Source: Stentor coeruleus | Taxonomy: Eukaryota > Ciliophora > Heterotrichea > Heterotrichida > Stentoridae | NCBI GenBank assembly: GCA_001970955.1 | Contig: MPUH01000021.1 | Coordinates: 97,205 to 161,204, forward strand | Direction: 5' to 3' | Length of the DNA: 64,000 nucleotides | In this document: one piece after another, positions 10,208 to 19,770 of the stretch | Position numbering within the stretch: the first letter of the stretch is position 1 | Layout: every line of letters begins with the position of its first letter | Made by a program: the position numbers and the translations under genes | Notes under the pieces: generated by a model | Told to the model about the DNA's origin: nothing | The model's input: the letters and a program-made list of their open reading frames with translations, nothing else | Databases searched by the model: none

Positions 10208-11536
10208 TTAAACATCATCTTCATCAATAGAATAAATGAGTTTTTTTTCTGAGCTTATCAGTTCATTTCCATATTCAAACACTGGATCATCATCTTCAAA
10301 CCTTTTTTTTTGTAAATAATTTCTTAGTCCATGTGCATATCCTTCATATACAATAGCAAATAAAGCAATTATCATACTGAAACACCCTATGACATAATTT
10401 CTTTCCATATTCTGACTGAGAAAATACATAAGAATATAAGAGAAACTGCTAAAAAACTTATTAACTGGGTAAAAAAACCCAACCATACGATCATTTACTA
10501 ATTCATAATCATTATGGCCTAGTTCAGTTATAGCACAACCAAGTAAATCTGCAGCTCCTGAATATAGGACAGTTATGATACCCCCATATAAAAACAAAGG
10601 TTTCAATATAAAATTTTGTAAAAACTCGCTGATATTAATGAAATCCAAAGGCCCAGCTATTATAAAGGCAATAGCAATCATACAAAGTCCTATAAAAACT
10701 CTAGCTCGCTTGTGGATGTTATGAAGTTTATATTTATTTGCCAGGATTCCTATAGAAAGAATTATTCCTAAGATTGCTAGAGCTATGGTATAATCTAAAT
10801 TTAAATAAGAGCCAGAAAATGTAAATATTGATAACCAAAAACTACATCCGAATGTAGTTCCTAATGCTGAAAGGTTTAGTTTTGCAATCTGATTTTCTCA
10901 TACCTTAACTTTTTTAATATCTTTTAACAAAATCGGATTAGCTGGAGCTATTAAAATCCCATCATCTTCTAAAATAAAATGCAGAATTATAGCAGATGTC
11001 GCATAAATCCAAGTTATAAAACAGAAAAAAAACGCATACCAAGTTCTATAATAAATATTCCGTAAAACAATAGAACCAAAACTTGATGATAATATTGAAA
11101 TTGAATAAATAAGTGAAAGACTGAATCCACCACAATAGTTATATTTATTAATAAGATAACTGATAAATGATGTATAAATAAGAGCTTCACAAATATTTTG
11201 GATTATAACTAAGAACATGTAAAATGGGTAAAATATCAGCCAAAATGATCCTGAGAATATTACATATAAAAGATAACAAAAAGCCTAAATGATAAATACG
11301 AGTATTAAACAAGGGTAAACTAAAACTTTTTTTCTTCCAAAGACTTGTATGAAATTAGGGGAAAATAGAGATATGAGGCTTGTGAGGATTTTTATTATAA
11401 AAGTGTAGTAGAAGAGCCATGAGTCTGCTGATTTTCGTTCATTTAGTACTGTGGCTAAGTATAGGCTATATCCAGAAAGACAGAAAAAATGTAGTGAAAT
11501 TGCTGTGAGGATACTGATAAGATTATAATCAACCAT
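10208..11536 (-). CDS. Major-facilitator-type membrane transporter (three exons)
   Basis: Exons 11300-11536, 10904-11284 and 10208-10888 are joined by two 15-nt introns (11285-11299, GTATTTATCATTTAG; 10889-10903, GTATGAGAAAATCAG). This yields about 432 residues. The protein is largely hydrophobic with roughly eleven candidate membrane helices and a short acidic tail ending SIDEDDV. The FGRKK motif after the second helix matches the MFS loop 2-3 signature (motif A). Substrate cannot be told. The first exon and part of the second are duplicated immediately upstream as a broken fragment. Both introns carry the standard A six bases before the 3' end. Confidence 0.68.
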
Positions 11537-11634
11537 GATGAATTTTATTATATATTTAATAGTAAATAAATATAATTTCCTAGTATATTTATTTACAGAA
11601 TAGGGTGTTTTAAAGATCAGTTTCTAAAGATAAG

Positions 11635-11895
11635 CATGTAAATTGAGTAAAATATCAGCCAAAATGATCCTGAGAATATTACATAAAAAAATAACAAAAA
11701 GCCTAAATGATAAATACGAGTATTAAACAAGGGTAAACTAAAACTTTTTTTCTTCCAAAGACTTGTATGAAATTAGGGGAAAATAGAGATATGAGGCTTG
11801 TGAGAATTTTTATTATAAAAGTGTAGTAGAAGAGCCATGAGTCTGCTGATTCTCGTTCATTTAGTACTGTGGCTAAGTATAAGCCATATCCAGAA
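11635..11895 (-). pseudogene. Truncated duplicate of the transporter's 5' part
   Basis: This stretch repeats 11216-11477, about 418 bp away, at high identity. It includes the 15-nt intron unchanged but has a 1-bp loss in the following exon, which shifts the frame. Homology stops abruptly at the TATCCAGAA segment, before the original start codon. A 75-codon frame across it is a shadow of the duplicated exon. Confidence 0.7.
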
Positions 11896-12123
11896 TTATA
11901 TAAAGTTTTTAACCAAAAAAGCATATACAAAACATACCGTTTTCAAAAACCTAAGTATAAAATCATATCAAAAGCCATAAATTTTAATGTTATATTATAC
12001 TAAAAACTATTTAAATCCTAATCACCCCAAACTGAAATTTACAACAAAAGTTAAATATATTATAAAACCCTAACATCAACCTACCATTATCTAATTTTTT
12101 TTCTTTTAATATCATTACATTAT

Positions 12124-13420
12124 ATGAGTGAATATAGCATAACTCAAGAAGACTTAGAGAGTCGCGCTGACTCTTATGACCAAATACGTAATCTTTATAA
12201 ACAAAAAAGCTTGAGCTCAGAAAAATCTATCAAAAGATCTTGAAAGCTATTTACGTGAATCCATAGCAGAGCTTAGTGAAAAATTATCCACAGAGACTGT
12301 TGATGAAATCGCAGAAGTTCATACAGTCTACACGAAATACAAGATTTTTGATCTTTGCACATTAAAAATCTCAGAATTTTTCAATACGTTAATGCCTGGA
12401 TCAGGAAAAGTTTTACAAGAAGCAAAAGCAAAACACGGAAAAATATTTGAAAGCCTGTATTTGAAGACTTTGCAAAGCCTTGAAAAAAAAAACCAGTCTT
12501 TAATTGACAATGACCAAGCACAAAAAGAGTTAGAACAAGTGCTTAAAGCTGCAGAAAGCTTAGAAGCTAAAATCGTTAAATTGACTTATGATAAAAAAGA
12601 ACTGAAAGAAGAGATTGAAAAGGGGAAAATTGAAAATAAAGAATATATTGAGCATTTAGAGAAAGAAAACAAAACTTTGTTGGAGAAAATATTAAGAAAT
12701 GCTAGGTATCATACACAGTGTCAAGAGACGACGATTAAAAAAGGAGAATCAAGAGATAATCGTTTGTATAGTCCTTTTAGATACAGAGCTACAACACCAC
12801 CTCTCACTTTTCATGACATGACATTAAAGCAATGCGAAGAAGTTATTGAAGAAATTTACCAAGCAAAAGCTAAATATGATCAAAAATGCTTAGAGAACAA
12901 ACAACCTTATGAGAACCTTGATAGAGTTATTCATATTTACTATACACAAAAGTATGGGTTAAAGTCCTTAAAAACCCAGTGGTTAAATCTTTTGAATAAG
13001 GCTTTGTCTAGATATGAATCTGAGATAAATGTTATGATTTTTAAGAAAATCAGGATAAATGAAATACCTGAAGATTTTGTCAATAATATCAAAGGCTTAC
13101 CTGCACAAATAGCTGAATTGGTTAGAAGTTATTACAGAAGAGAGCACCCTTATATGCAAGAAAAAGTTATAAAAACAATGCAAGAGGAATGCTATAATAA
13201 AGAAATTGATGAAGAACTTTGCACGTATATATTGTCGATTTTCACAACAAAGGATAAATATAAGGAAAAACTTTTAAGTAAAGCTGTGGCTAGTAAATCT
13301 ACAAGAAAAAGAAAAAAACTTATAAATTTTAAAGATATGTACACGGTTATTTTTGAACATACTTTAGAAGACTATGAAAGCAAACTTGATAAATCAACAA
13401 CGAAAGATAAAGAATTATAA
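12124..13420 (+). CDS. Coiled-coil protein of an uncharacterised protist type, frame break near the 5' end
   Basis: An ATG at 12124 (MSEYSITQEDL) opens a helical frame that meets a TGA after about 39 codons. The frame one base over continues the same style of sequence and runs to the TAA at 13420. Removing one A from the run at 12221-12225 joins them into exactly 432 codons (431 residues plus stop). Whether this is a sequencing error or a true lesion cannot be told; no intron fits. The first half is coiled coil (about residues 130-220). The C-terminal half begins MTLKQCEEVIEEIY and has KYGLKSL; this reminds me of a tail found in ciliate cytoskeletal coiled-coil proteins, but I cannot name it. 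The ATG at 12392 is an alternative, shorter start. Confidence 0.6.
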
Positions 13421-13683
13421 AAAAAATTAGGTTTTGTTTGAAAGTAATTTTTATATCAACGATTATAATAAAATTCTCAAATATAAAAACATCTTATAAT
13501 TCATTGTACTATAACACTCTTTAATTATTTCCATTATTTCATCCCCATAAAAAATAAACCCAAAATTTATATATCCAACATCAAAATCATTATCTAATTT
13601 TTTTTTTTATTAATATTTACTACATCTTATACAAAAATAAACAAATGCTAAACAATTCATCTGAGAAATAAGTAATTCGATTA

Positions 13684-14406
13684 CTATTTACTATTACTGC
13701 TTGGAGGAGCTTTTTTATCTTGTTCTTCAAGTGCTTTCTTCCACACTCCAGCTCTTAGCTACATATTTCATACCTCAATTCTCTGTATAGATTGAGAGAG
13801 GCGCGTTTTCGTATAATCATTATGCGCAACAGGCAAATAAAATATAGGGGGGATGGTCCTATATATATAATACACAGTAAGTATATAACACCAATAAGCT
13901 TCTACTCTTTTAACCTGTCCTGTTTTCTATATATTCTTTACCTGCATTTCATATTCTAACTTTATAATTTCCTCTTCTAACTCTTTTTTCTCCTTCAATT
14001 CTGTTTTTTTTATTTTCTATGTCTTTAATACAGCTATTTCTTCACGCGTTTGAATTTTGATTTCTTCAGCAACTTTTTTGATTTCTTGGGTGAGATTTTC
14101 ATCAATTTTCTGTTGATTGTCGCGGATTTCTTTTTGGCAATTAAGCCCGTCTCTAGCGCTTTTCAGATGGCTAAGCACACAAGTTAGGATTTTTTGGTTT
14201 CTGCAACGTTCTGAGGTTTTGTCTTCGTGCATTGGGGGCTTTTCTACCTGAAAGTCTACTTTTTTAGGAGATCTTGAACGTTTTTTTCTTATGTAAGGGA
14301 ATTCTTGAACTTCTTCACCCCGTCTTTTTACTATGAGAACTTCGCTTTCGGGTCTATTTTTATATTTACCTATGCTTTTGAGTGCTGATCCTCCGGAGAT
14401 TATCAT
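13684..14406 (-). CDS. Pinin/SDK/MemA-like nuclear speckle protein (five exons)
   Basis: The first exon (14032-14406) encodes a basic, Arg/Ser-containing nuclear-type segment (RKKRSRSPKK), then a helical region matching the pinin core (TSERCRNQKILTCVL). Four 15-nt introns continue it: 14017-14031, 13927-13941, 13859-13873 and 13759-13773. Exons of 375, 75, 53, 85 and 75 nt sum to 663 nt, or 220 residues plus stop. After the third intron the reading contains IFYLP, matching the pinin FYIP motif. Pinin is an exon-junction and splicing-associated protein, so a role in mRNA splicing is expected. Much shorter than animal pinin because the acidic/SR tail is absent. An NLS and the ordered motifs make the call good. 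Confidence 0.72.
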
Positions 14407-14892
14407 TGATTTTGTTCCTTTCCTTTATGAGTTCTTTATGCTGGACTTGCATACCTTCCATTTTTATGTATATATGCTAAGTGTTGATGTGTAAGGTTGG
14501 GGTTTATTAGGAATATGAGAAGATTATGAGGAAAATTATGATTATATAATAATAAACTCGGAGGATATAGGAAAAGAGAATATAAAATTTGCTATCAAAA
14601 GGGTTCTTTTTTAGGAGATTATAACACCCAAAGTCCAAAAAAGATATTTTTTAAGCTAAATCTACATTTCTAAAGATCATTTTTTTGTAGTTTTATATTA
14701 TTAAATTTTATTTTAACAGTTTACATCAACCTGATCAAATTATGACAGTTTTTATAAATATTTTGTGCCTTGTCCTTTAAGTAAGTTTAATATATCAAGT
14801 TATGAAAAATCATAAGTCAAGCCTAGCCAATTAAAAAAATACATGATTTTCTCTTATTAAAAAAAATTATACATATTTCCAATCTAATGTAA
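14407..14892. other. Spacer with no visible gene
   Basis: AT-rich, stop-dense in all frames. It lies upstream of both the pinin gene and the OTU1 relic, in divergent arrangement. Confidence 0.5.
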
Positions 14893-15649
14893 TTATTATT
14901 TACAATTAAACTTTTTTTGTCTAAAGGATATGCTCCTTTTAGTTTAGCCACCATCAAGAAAGTTTTTATAGAAAAAATGCCCACAATTCAGTTTTCTGAA
15001 ACAGTCTCCCTTTTAAATAGAGCTTAGACTTATTGAAACTCAAAAGTTTTTTGATGGTTCAATTATTGCTATAAGGCTTATACCTAATGATAACTCTTGT
15101 TTGTTTACAGCAATACACTATGCGATGAATAGGAATTTCGATAATTCTGGATACTTACGTGATTGCATTGGTACATTTCTTAAAAAAAATCCAGATAAAT
15201 TTGAAGAGGGTATTTTAGGTAGATCGATCGAAGAATATAGCCAATGGATTAAAAATACTAATAATTGGGGTGGAGAAATAGAACTCGTTATATTAAGTGA
15301 ATATTTTAAAGTTGAAATCTGCATAATTTCAGTAAACCCTATATCTGAAAGCTTTATAAATGAAGATAAATCCTATCGTAAAAGAATTTACCTTCTCTTC
15401 ACTAACGCTCAATACAATTTAATAGTCAGGAATTTTCCAGATGGGAATTTAAAATCAGATGTGACGCGATTTTCGAAAAACCCCTACACACATTCATTAG
15501 TTTTGGATGCTGCTAATAATTTCAGAAGTAAAAATATCCATAAAGAGTTAGTGACTTTTATATGCAGAGATTGCTATAAAGCATTTGTAGGTAGTTAATC
15601 AGCTTCAGCTCATGGGCAAGAAACTAAACATAATCTTCGCGCAAATTAA
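14893..15649 (+). pseudogene. OTU1/YOD1-type deubiquitinase, disrupted
   Basis: The segment 15065-15500 is a clear OTU cysteine-protease domain: PNDNSCLFTA with the catalytic Asp and Cys, then WGGEIELVILSEY and the YTHS histidine region. Before it, a different frame (14893-15015) reads GYAPFSL, like the end of the N-terminal UBX-type domain of OTU1; a 1-base shift near 15015-15017 is needed to join them, and no start codon is seen. After it, CRDC is followed by an in-frame TAA (15596-15598) and then HGQETKH in the same frame. With the TAA counted as one residue the spacing C-x2-C-x12-H-x5-H equals the OTU1 C2H2 finger. So the gene has one frameshift, one nonsense codon and a missing 5' end. 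Confidence 0.62.
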
Positions 15650-15693
15650 TATAAGGTAGAAAATAATAAGTTATTGGTAAATGCATTGAAATA

Positions 15694-16219
15694 TTAAGGG
15701 ATTTTATATTTATTAGATTTGGTTTTGTATTTGAGATATACAACTATATGATTTTTTTTGGGGTTTGCGATTTTGATGATATTCGTTGTTGAATAGTTGT
15801 ATTCTTTCTTCTTCTTCAGATAATATCCAGCAAAAAAATTCATAAGCATACTCGTAGGGTCATCGTTTTCTAATTAAATTGTAAAGTCTCACAGAAATGC
15901 TCAAGATTCAAAGATAGCATCGTTATCCGATCAACAGCACTAATCAACCTAAAAAGCTCCTCTTCATTCTCTAAAATTTCTTTATTTTCCTCAAGCTTTT
16001 CATCATTATTCTTTTTCTTTGCCCTTATAGGTTTGATTTTTTCTTAACCTCAGGCTTTTTCCATAATTTTTCACCCCAATCAACAACCTTTTAGTTAAGA
16101 GAATTGCTGCTTGTTGAAATGACCATATTATTTTCAGTTCGAAAATAAACTTTTATGGGCAAGGATTTGGCTTTTAGGTTTACGAGATGATACTCTTGAC
16201 TTTGCGTATTTGATAGGCT
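15694..16219 (-). pseudogene. Decayed gene, family unknown
   Basis: Coding-like lysine/glutamate-rich sequence is seen on the minus strand in pieces: a first frame containing KVYFRTENN, an in-frame TAA at 16091-16093 followed by VVDWGEKLWKKPE in the same frame, a 1-base shift near 16035-16042, then KLEENKEILENEEEL and a TAG at 15870-15872, then a third frame with MNFFAGYYLKKKK. No 15-nt intron fits any break. I do not recognise the family. Confidence 0.4.
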
Positions 16220-16249
16220 CTATGCTATTGAAGCTTCACTATTTATAAA

Positions 16250-16427
16250 ATTAAAGCCAAACCTAAACCTTCTCCTATACTATTTGCATCTGCTCATAAA
16301 AAGACTCATACACCAAAAGGAAAATCAAGATTATTGACTAGTAGGGAGGAGGTTTAATAGAAGTATTGAAGGTAAAAGTATATTTATAACTTCTTCAAGA
16401 AGTGGAGAAGATCCGAAATTTAGCTAA
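16250..16427 (+). pseudogene. Possible C-terminal relic of a plus-strand gene
   Basis: A basic, serine/proline-rich frame (KAKPKPSPILF, KGKSRLLTSREE) ends in stops at about 16355, while the next frame continues as FNRSIEGKSIFITSSRSGED to a TAA at 16425-16427. A 1-base shift would join them. The segment is short and could be chance. Confidence 0.2.
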
Positions 16428-16429
16428 AC

Positions 16430-17001
16430 TTACAAGTTGATTTTATCATCATGGCCATACAAATAACTTATGTGCATTATAGAAAAAATAATTATTTGAT
16501 ATTTGAGATTCTGAAGATGAGAGGGAGAATGGGATTATGAAAAGTATTTTTTGATTAATTTTTAGTTTATAGGATATGGGTGATTATGGCTTTAGAAGGA
16601 GAAATGAGATAAGTTGTGTATAAAGTAGTTTTATATATAAATTTACACTGAGAAGATATGCTTGTAAAACAACTTTTGATAAATATTATATTGAAATTAT
16701 AGTAATGTGGTATAGGGAGTATTAATGGACATATAGCAAGAAAATTAAACTATGATAGATTTATAAGGAAAAAAGAATTAACATCATAATATTATTTTTT
16801 AATCAGCACTATATTATATACAGCAAAACAATTTTTTTAATTTAAATATTATTTGGTTTAGTATGTATTTTATCAAGATAGAGGATTCTCAAATTGATAT
16901 TAAATTCACTTACTGCTATTTTATTATATATCATAATAACTTACTGATGTACAATATATTAATATCTTTCATGATATAAACTTAATATTTGAAATGTATG
17001 C
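16430..17001. other. Spacer downstream of GTPase gene A
   Basis: AT-rich with no coding-like stretch recognised. Confidence 0.5.
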
Positions 17002-17712
17002 TTAACTACGATTAAAGATATTTCTTACTAAAGGATCTAGTTTTTCTGTGCAAAATCTAATCCAGTAAGACTCAAATAAATCTTCATTATTCTTTTTTAT
17101 TTTCAATTTGCCCACTAATGCAAAAATATTATCGACATCAAAAACATTGCTATAATAAGCCCATATGCCTGATAAATTAAATCTCTGGACTATGTCTAGT
17201 TCGACGCCATCAGTTTTTTCGTGAAACTGATCTGATGAAAAAGTTAGAATCATATAATTTGCTAAAACATTAGGTCTATTTTCTAAAAGTTTAGAAGCAT
17301 TTTCAATAGATTTAGCAATACTTGCAGTCTTGCGCTTTATTGAAGAGTTTATAACATATAAAACTGAAAAATTGCAAGGGACAGTGTCTAAAAATGATTC
17401 GATTTCTTTGCAATTTTTTCGGTCCAAATATTCGCCATATGTATCAGAAAATCCAGGAGTATCAACAAGCAAAAATCTCTTATTATATTTAGATGAGTAA
17501 ACAGAATAATAATATAAGCAATAAGTGTGACTTTTTTGCGAATCTGAAGAACAAATATATTGTTTCATATTCCTAGTTGAATTTGCAAGTAAATAGTTCA
17601 CTAGTGTATTCAAAAATGAAGATTTGCCTGCTCCTGTAATTCCTAATGCCAAAATAATTGAATCAAACATATAAAACTGTGGATTTTCTATTTTAGCAAA
17701 ATCTGAATCCAT
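17002..17712 (-). CDS. AIG1/GIMAP-like GTPase A, G domain only
   Basis: 236 residues made almost wholly of a P-loop GTPase domain. G1 is GITGAGKSS (about residues 25-33) and G3 is VDTPGFSDT (about 83-91). The position where AIG1 proteins usually have a T/N-K-x-D type G4 reads LTFSSD. It is the shortest of five related genes and ends RNIFNRS, just after the G domain, so it lacks the C-terminal helical and Cys/His region of its neighbours. The frame is intact. Its upstream 90 bp are nearly identical to those of gene B, although the proteins are strongly diverged. AIG1-type GTPases act on endomembranes and in immune responses in other eukaryotes; the role here is unknown. Confidence 0.78.
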   Translation of the reverse strand: MDSDFAKIENPQFYMFDSIILALGITGAGKSSFLNTLVNYLLANSTRNMKQYICSSDSQKSHTYCLYYYSVYSSKYNKRFLLVDTPGFSDTYGEYLDRKNCKEIESFLDTVPCNFSVLYVINSSIKRKTASIAKSIENASKLLENRPNVLANYMILTFSSDQFHEKTDGVELDIVQRFNLSGIWAYYSNVFDVDNIFALVGKLKIKKNNEDLFESYWIRFCTEKLDPLVRNIFNRS

Positions 17713-18073
17713 TTATTATTATAAACAATTAGGCAACATTTTTTAAAAAAATGAAGACAAAATGATGGGTTTTACAAAGAAACACATTGTTTATGAATAA
17801 TGCATATAATATGAAAGTGTGTGCATACTCTCTAATATATAAAGGGACTATAAATAAATTCGTGTTTGCTCTTATCATACCACTTATGCGAAGTTTGAAT
17901 ATTATTCTTTTTGAATTTATCTTTTATGTGCTTATTAATCTATTTTTGCCTAAAAAAATTCTAACAATGTAAATATAATTTTGCAATATATTATTCTGAT
18001 ATTAAAATAGAAAAAAACTAAAATTTTTATGCAAGTCAAATAGCTTTTAAATCCTATATGATTACTATAAAAC
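17713..18073. other. Spacer between GTPase genes A and B
   Basis: Holds the gene A upstream motif near 17735-17758 and the duplicated flank. A 61-codon hydrophobic frame at 17787-17972 has no support and is not called. Confidence 0.5.
17735..17758 (-). promoter_or_regulatory. GTPase upstream motif, gene A
   Basis: A near-palindromic T-run/A-run core flanked by GTCTTC on the coding strand lies about 25-45 bp before the ATG. Related sequences precede all five GTPase genes. A core-promoter role is inferred. Confidence 0.45.
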
Positions 18074-19318
18074 CTAATTTAATCTTCTTCTCAAATTTTC
18101 TAATAGTTTTATTCGGTCTTCATTCATATCTCTTCTTGCTTCTATTATCAATTCATTCAAAAAATCTGAAAATGGGAAACCTGGAAGTAATCCTTTCATT
18201 TTTCTGAGTGAATCAAGACATTCATTTTCGGCGCTTGCTGCATCTCGTTTTATTTCATCCAATGATGACATATAATTTATAATTTTTGATGAAATCTCAA
18301 CATGCTGATATAATTTTTTAGTGATGATGTGATTAGCATAACTATGACCACATACGTCACATACTGAATTAAACATCGTCCTAACTCTTATAAAAAATCT
18401 AGAAAACATTCCAACATTTAATCTGCAATTTCCATGAGTTTGAGAATTGCATTTATATGTACAATTTCTATCTATTTCATAGCTGCAAATGAAGTTATTA
18501 TCCTTTCTTGCTGGATGCTTTATCAGAGCGTACGCATAAGTTAGGCTTGAACGATTACCTTGAAATGTCAAACAATTTTTTACCTTTTCTTCCATTTTAA
18601 AAATATTCAATTTTACTTCATTTTTAGTGTTTTCAAATTGTAAATATGGTGTAGTTTCTATTCGTTCTTTATGAGCAAAATTTATAAATCCTGCAAAAAA
18701 ATTAGAAATATTATTTCTCATGAATTCTTGCCATTTATTTTTATTCACATTCCTGATTTCATCTAAAGGCCTTGAGAATGGTAAATTTTCAATGGATATA
18801 ACTTGTTTTACTGATTTCAATTTCGTTCTCTCAATAAAATATTGTAAAAGTTCATCGTCTGATGCTTTATAGTTCTGCTTATAGTGAGTAAGCAAAGCTA
18901 GAATGGAATACTTTAAATCATCAGAAATAAGACTGATTATACTTTCTATACCTTTTTTATGTGAAGGCTGAACTCTATTTTGAGAATAGTTATAAACGCA
19001 TACTATAGCATTTATGAAGTTTAATTCGCATATCGACTCTAATATTTTTTTTCTTATCATTAAATCATTTCCTCCTGTATCAGCTAGGCCTGGAGTATCT
19101 ATAAGCAAATATTTTTTATTGTCATGCTTAGATCTAACAATATATTTTCTAACATTTGATGTTTCAGAATTACGTTCAAACCCAATGGTTGCATATTCTC
19201 TAACATTTTTTGGATCATTGTCCTCAAAATAGTTAGCAATTAAGTTAATAACTGAAGATTTGCCTGAGCCAGTTAGTCCTAAAAAGAGAATGCAATAGTC
19301 GTATTCAGGTTCTGACAT
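18074..19318 (-). CDS. AIG1/GIMAP-like GTPase B with C-terminal Cys/His domain
   Basis: 414 residues. G1 GLTGSGKSS (about 13-21) and G3 LIDTPGLADT (about 66-75) are clear; the expected G4 site reads LLTHYKQN. After the G domain (to about residue 215) comes a helical linker, then a Cys/His cluster with HGNC and a closing CDVCGHSYANH (about 290-345), and a helical C-terminus. The order of Cys/His residues suggests zinc binding, and resembles C-terminal regions I associate with AIG1-type proteins of fungi and protists. No membrane helix or lipidation motif is seen. Confidence 0.8.
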   Translation of the reverse strand: MSEPEYDYCILFLGLTGSGKSSVINLIANYFEDNDPKNVREYATIGFERNSETSNVRKYIVRSKHDNKKYLLIDTPGLADTGGNDLMIRKKILESICELNFINAIVCVYNYSQNRVQPSHKKGIESIISLISDDLKYSILALLTHYKQNYKASDDELLQYFIERTKLKSVKQVISIENLPFSRPLDEIRNVNKNKWQEFMRNNISNFFAGFINFAHKERIETTPYLQFENTKNEVKLNIFKMEEKVKNCLTFQGNRSSLTYAYALIKHPARKDNNFICSYEIDRNCTYKCNSQTHGNCRLNVGMFSRFFIRVRTMFNSVCDVCGHSYANHIITKKLYQHVEISSKIINYMSSLDEIKRDAASAENECLDSLRKMKGLLPGFPFSDFLNELIIEARRDMNEDRIKLLENLRRRLN

Positions 19319-19770
19319 TTATTATTATAAACAATTAGGCAACATTTTTTTAAAAAATGAAGACAAAATGATGGGTTTTACAAATCAAAGAAACAGATTG
19401 CTTTTGAATAAGACACGATCATTTTTTTATTTCTGATATATTTAATTGCATTAGGCCTAACTAAAATGCTAATACTCATATCTAGTTCTATAACAATTTT
19501 ATTCTTTTAATTATTTGCAATTTGCATGCATTTCTAGATAAGTACCTTGCATCAAAGGAGAAAAGCTTTCCAAATAAGATATGGCTTATGATTGACTAGC
19601 CTTCAAAGTAATACTAATCTTTAAAAACAAATAATTAGCTGTTTAAGATGTAATTTTCCCTTATAAGAAACATGGAACTCCAAATTAAGCAACATTAGCT
19701 TGGCGACAATTTTTCAAAGAACTTCATGCATTTAAGATTCAATAATTAACTATATCTAACTAATAATTTT
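19319..19770. other. Spacer between GTPase genes B and C
   Basis: The first 90 bp repeat the upstream flank of gene A almost exactly. The rest shows no gene. Confidence 0.5.
19340..19364 (-). promoter_or_regulatory. GTPase upstream motif, gene B
   Basis: Same motif and context as at gene A, differing by a few bases in the T/A runs, at about the same distance from the ATG. Confidence 0.45.

Noticed and set aside
15591-15610. A 15-nt intron (GTTAATCAGCTTCAG) or a 12-nt intron removing the OTU1 stop
   Set aside because: Neither has the GTA start with A six bases from the end that all confident introns share, and both shorten the zinc-finger spacing that is perfect without splicing.
17787-17972. 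61-codon hydrophobic plus-strand frame between GTPases A and B
   Set aside because: No start context, no family, and it overlaps the duplicated promoter flank of gene A.
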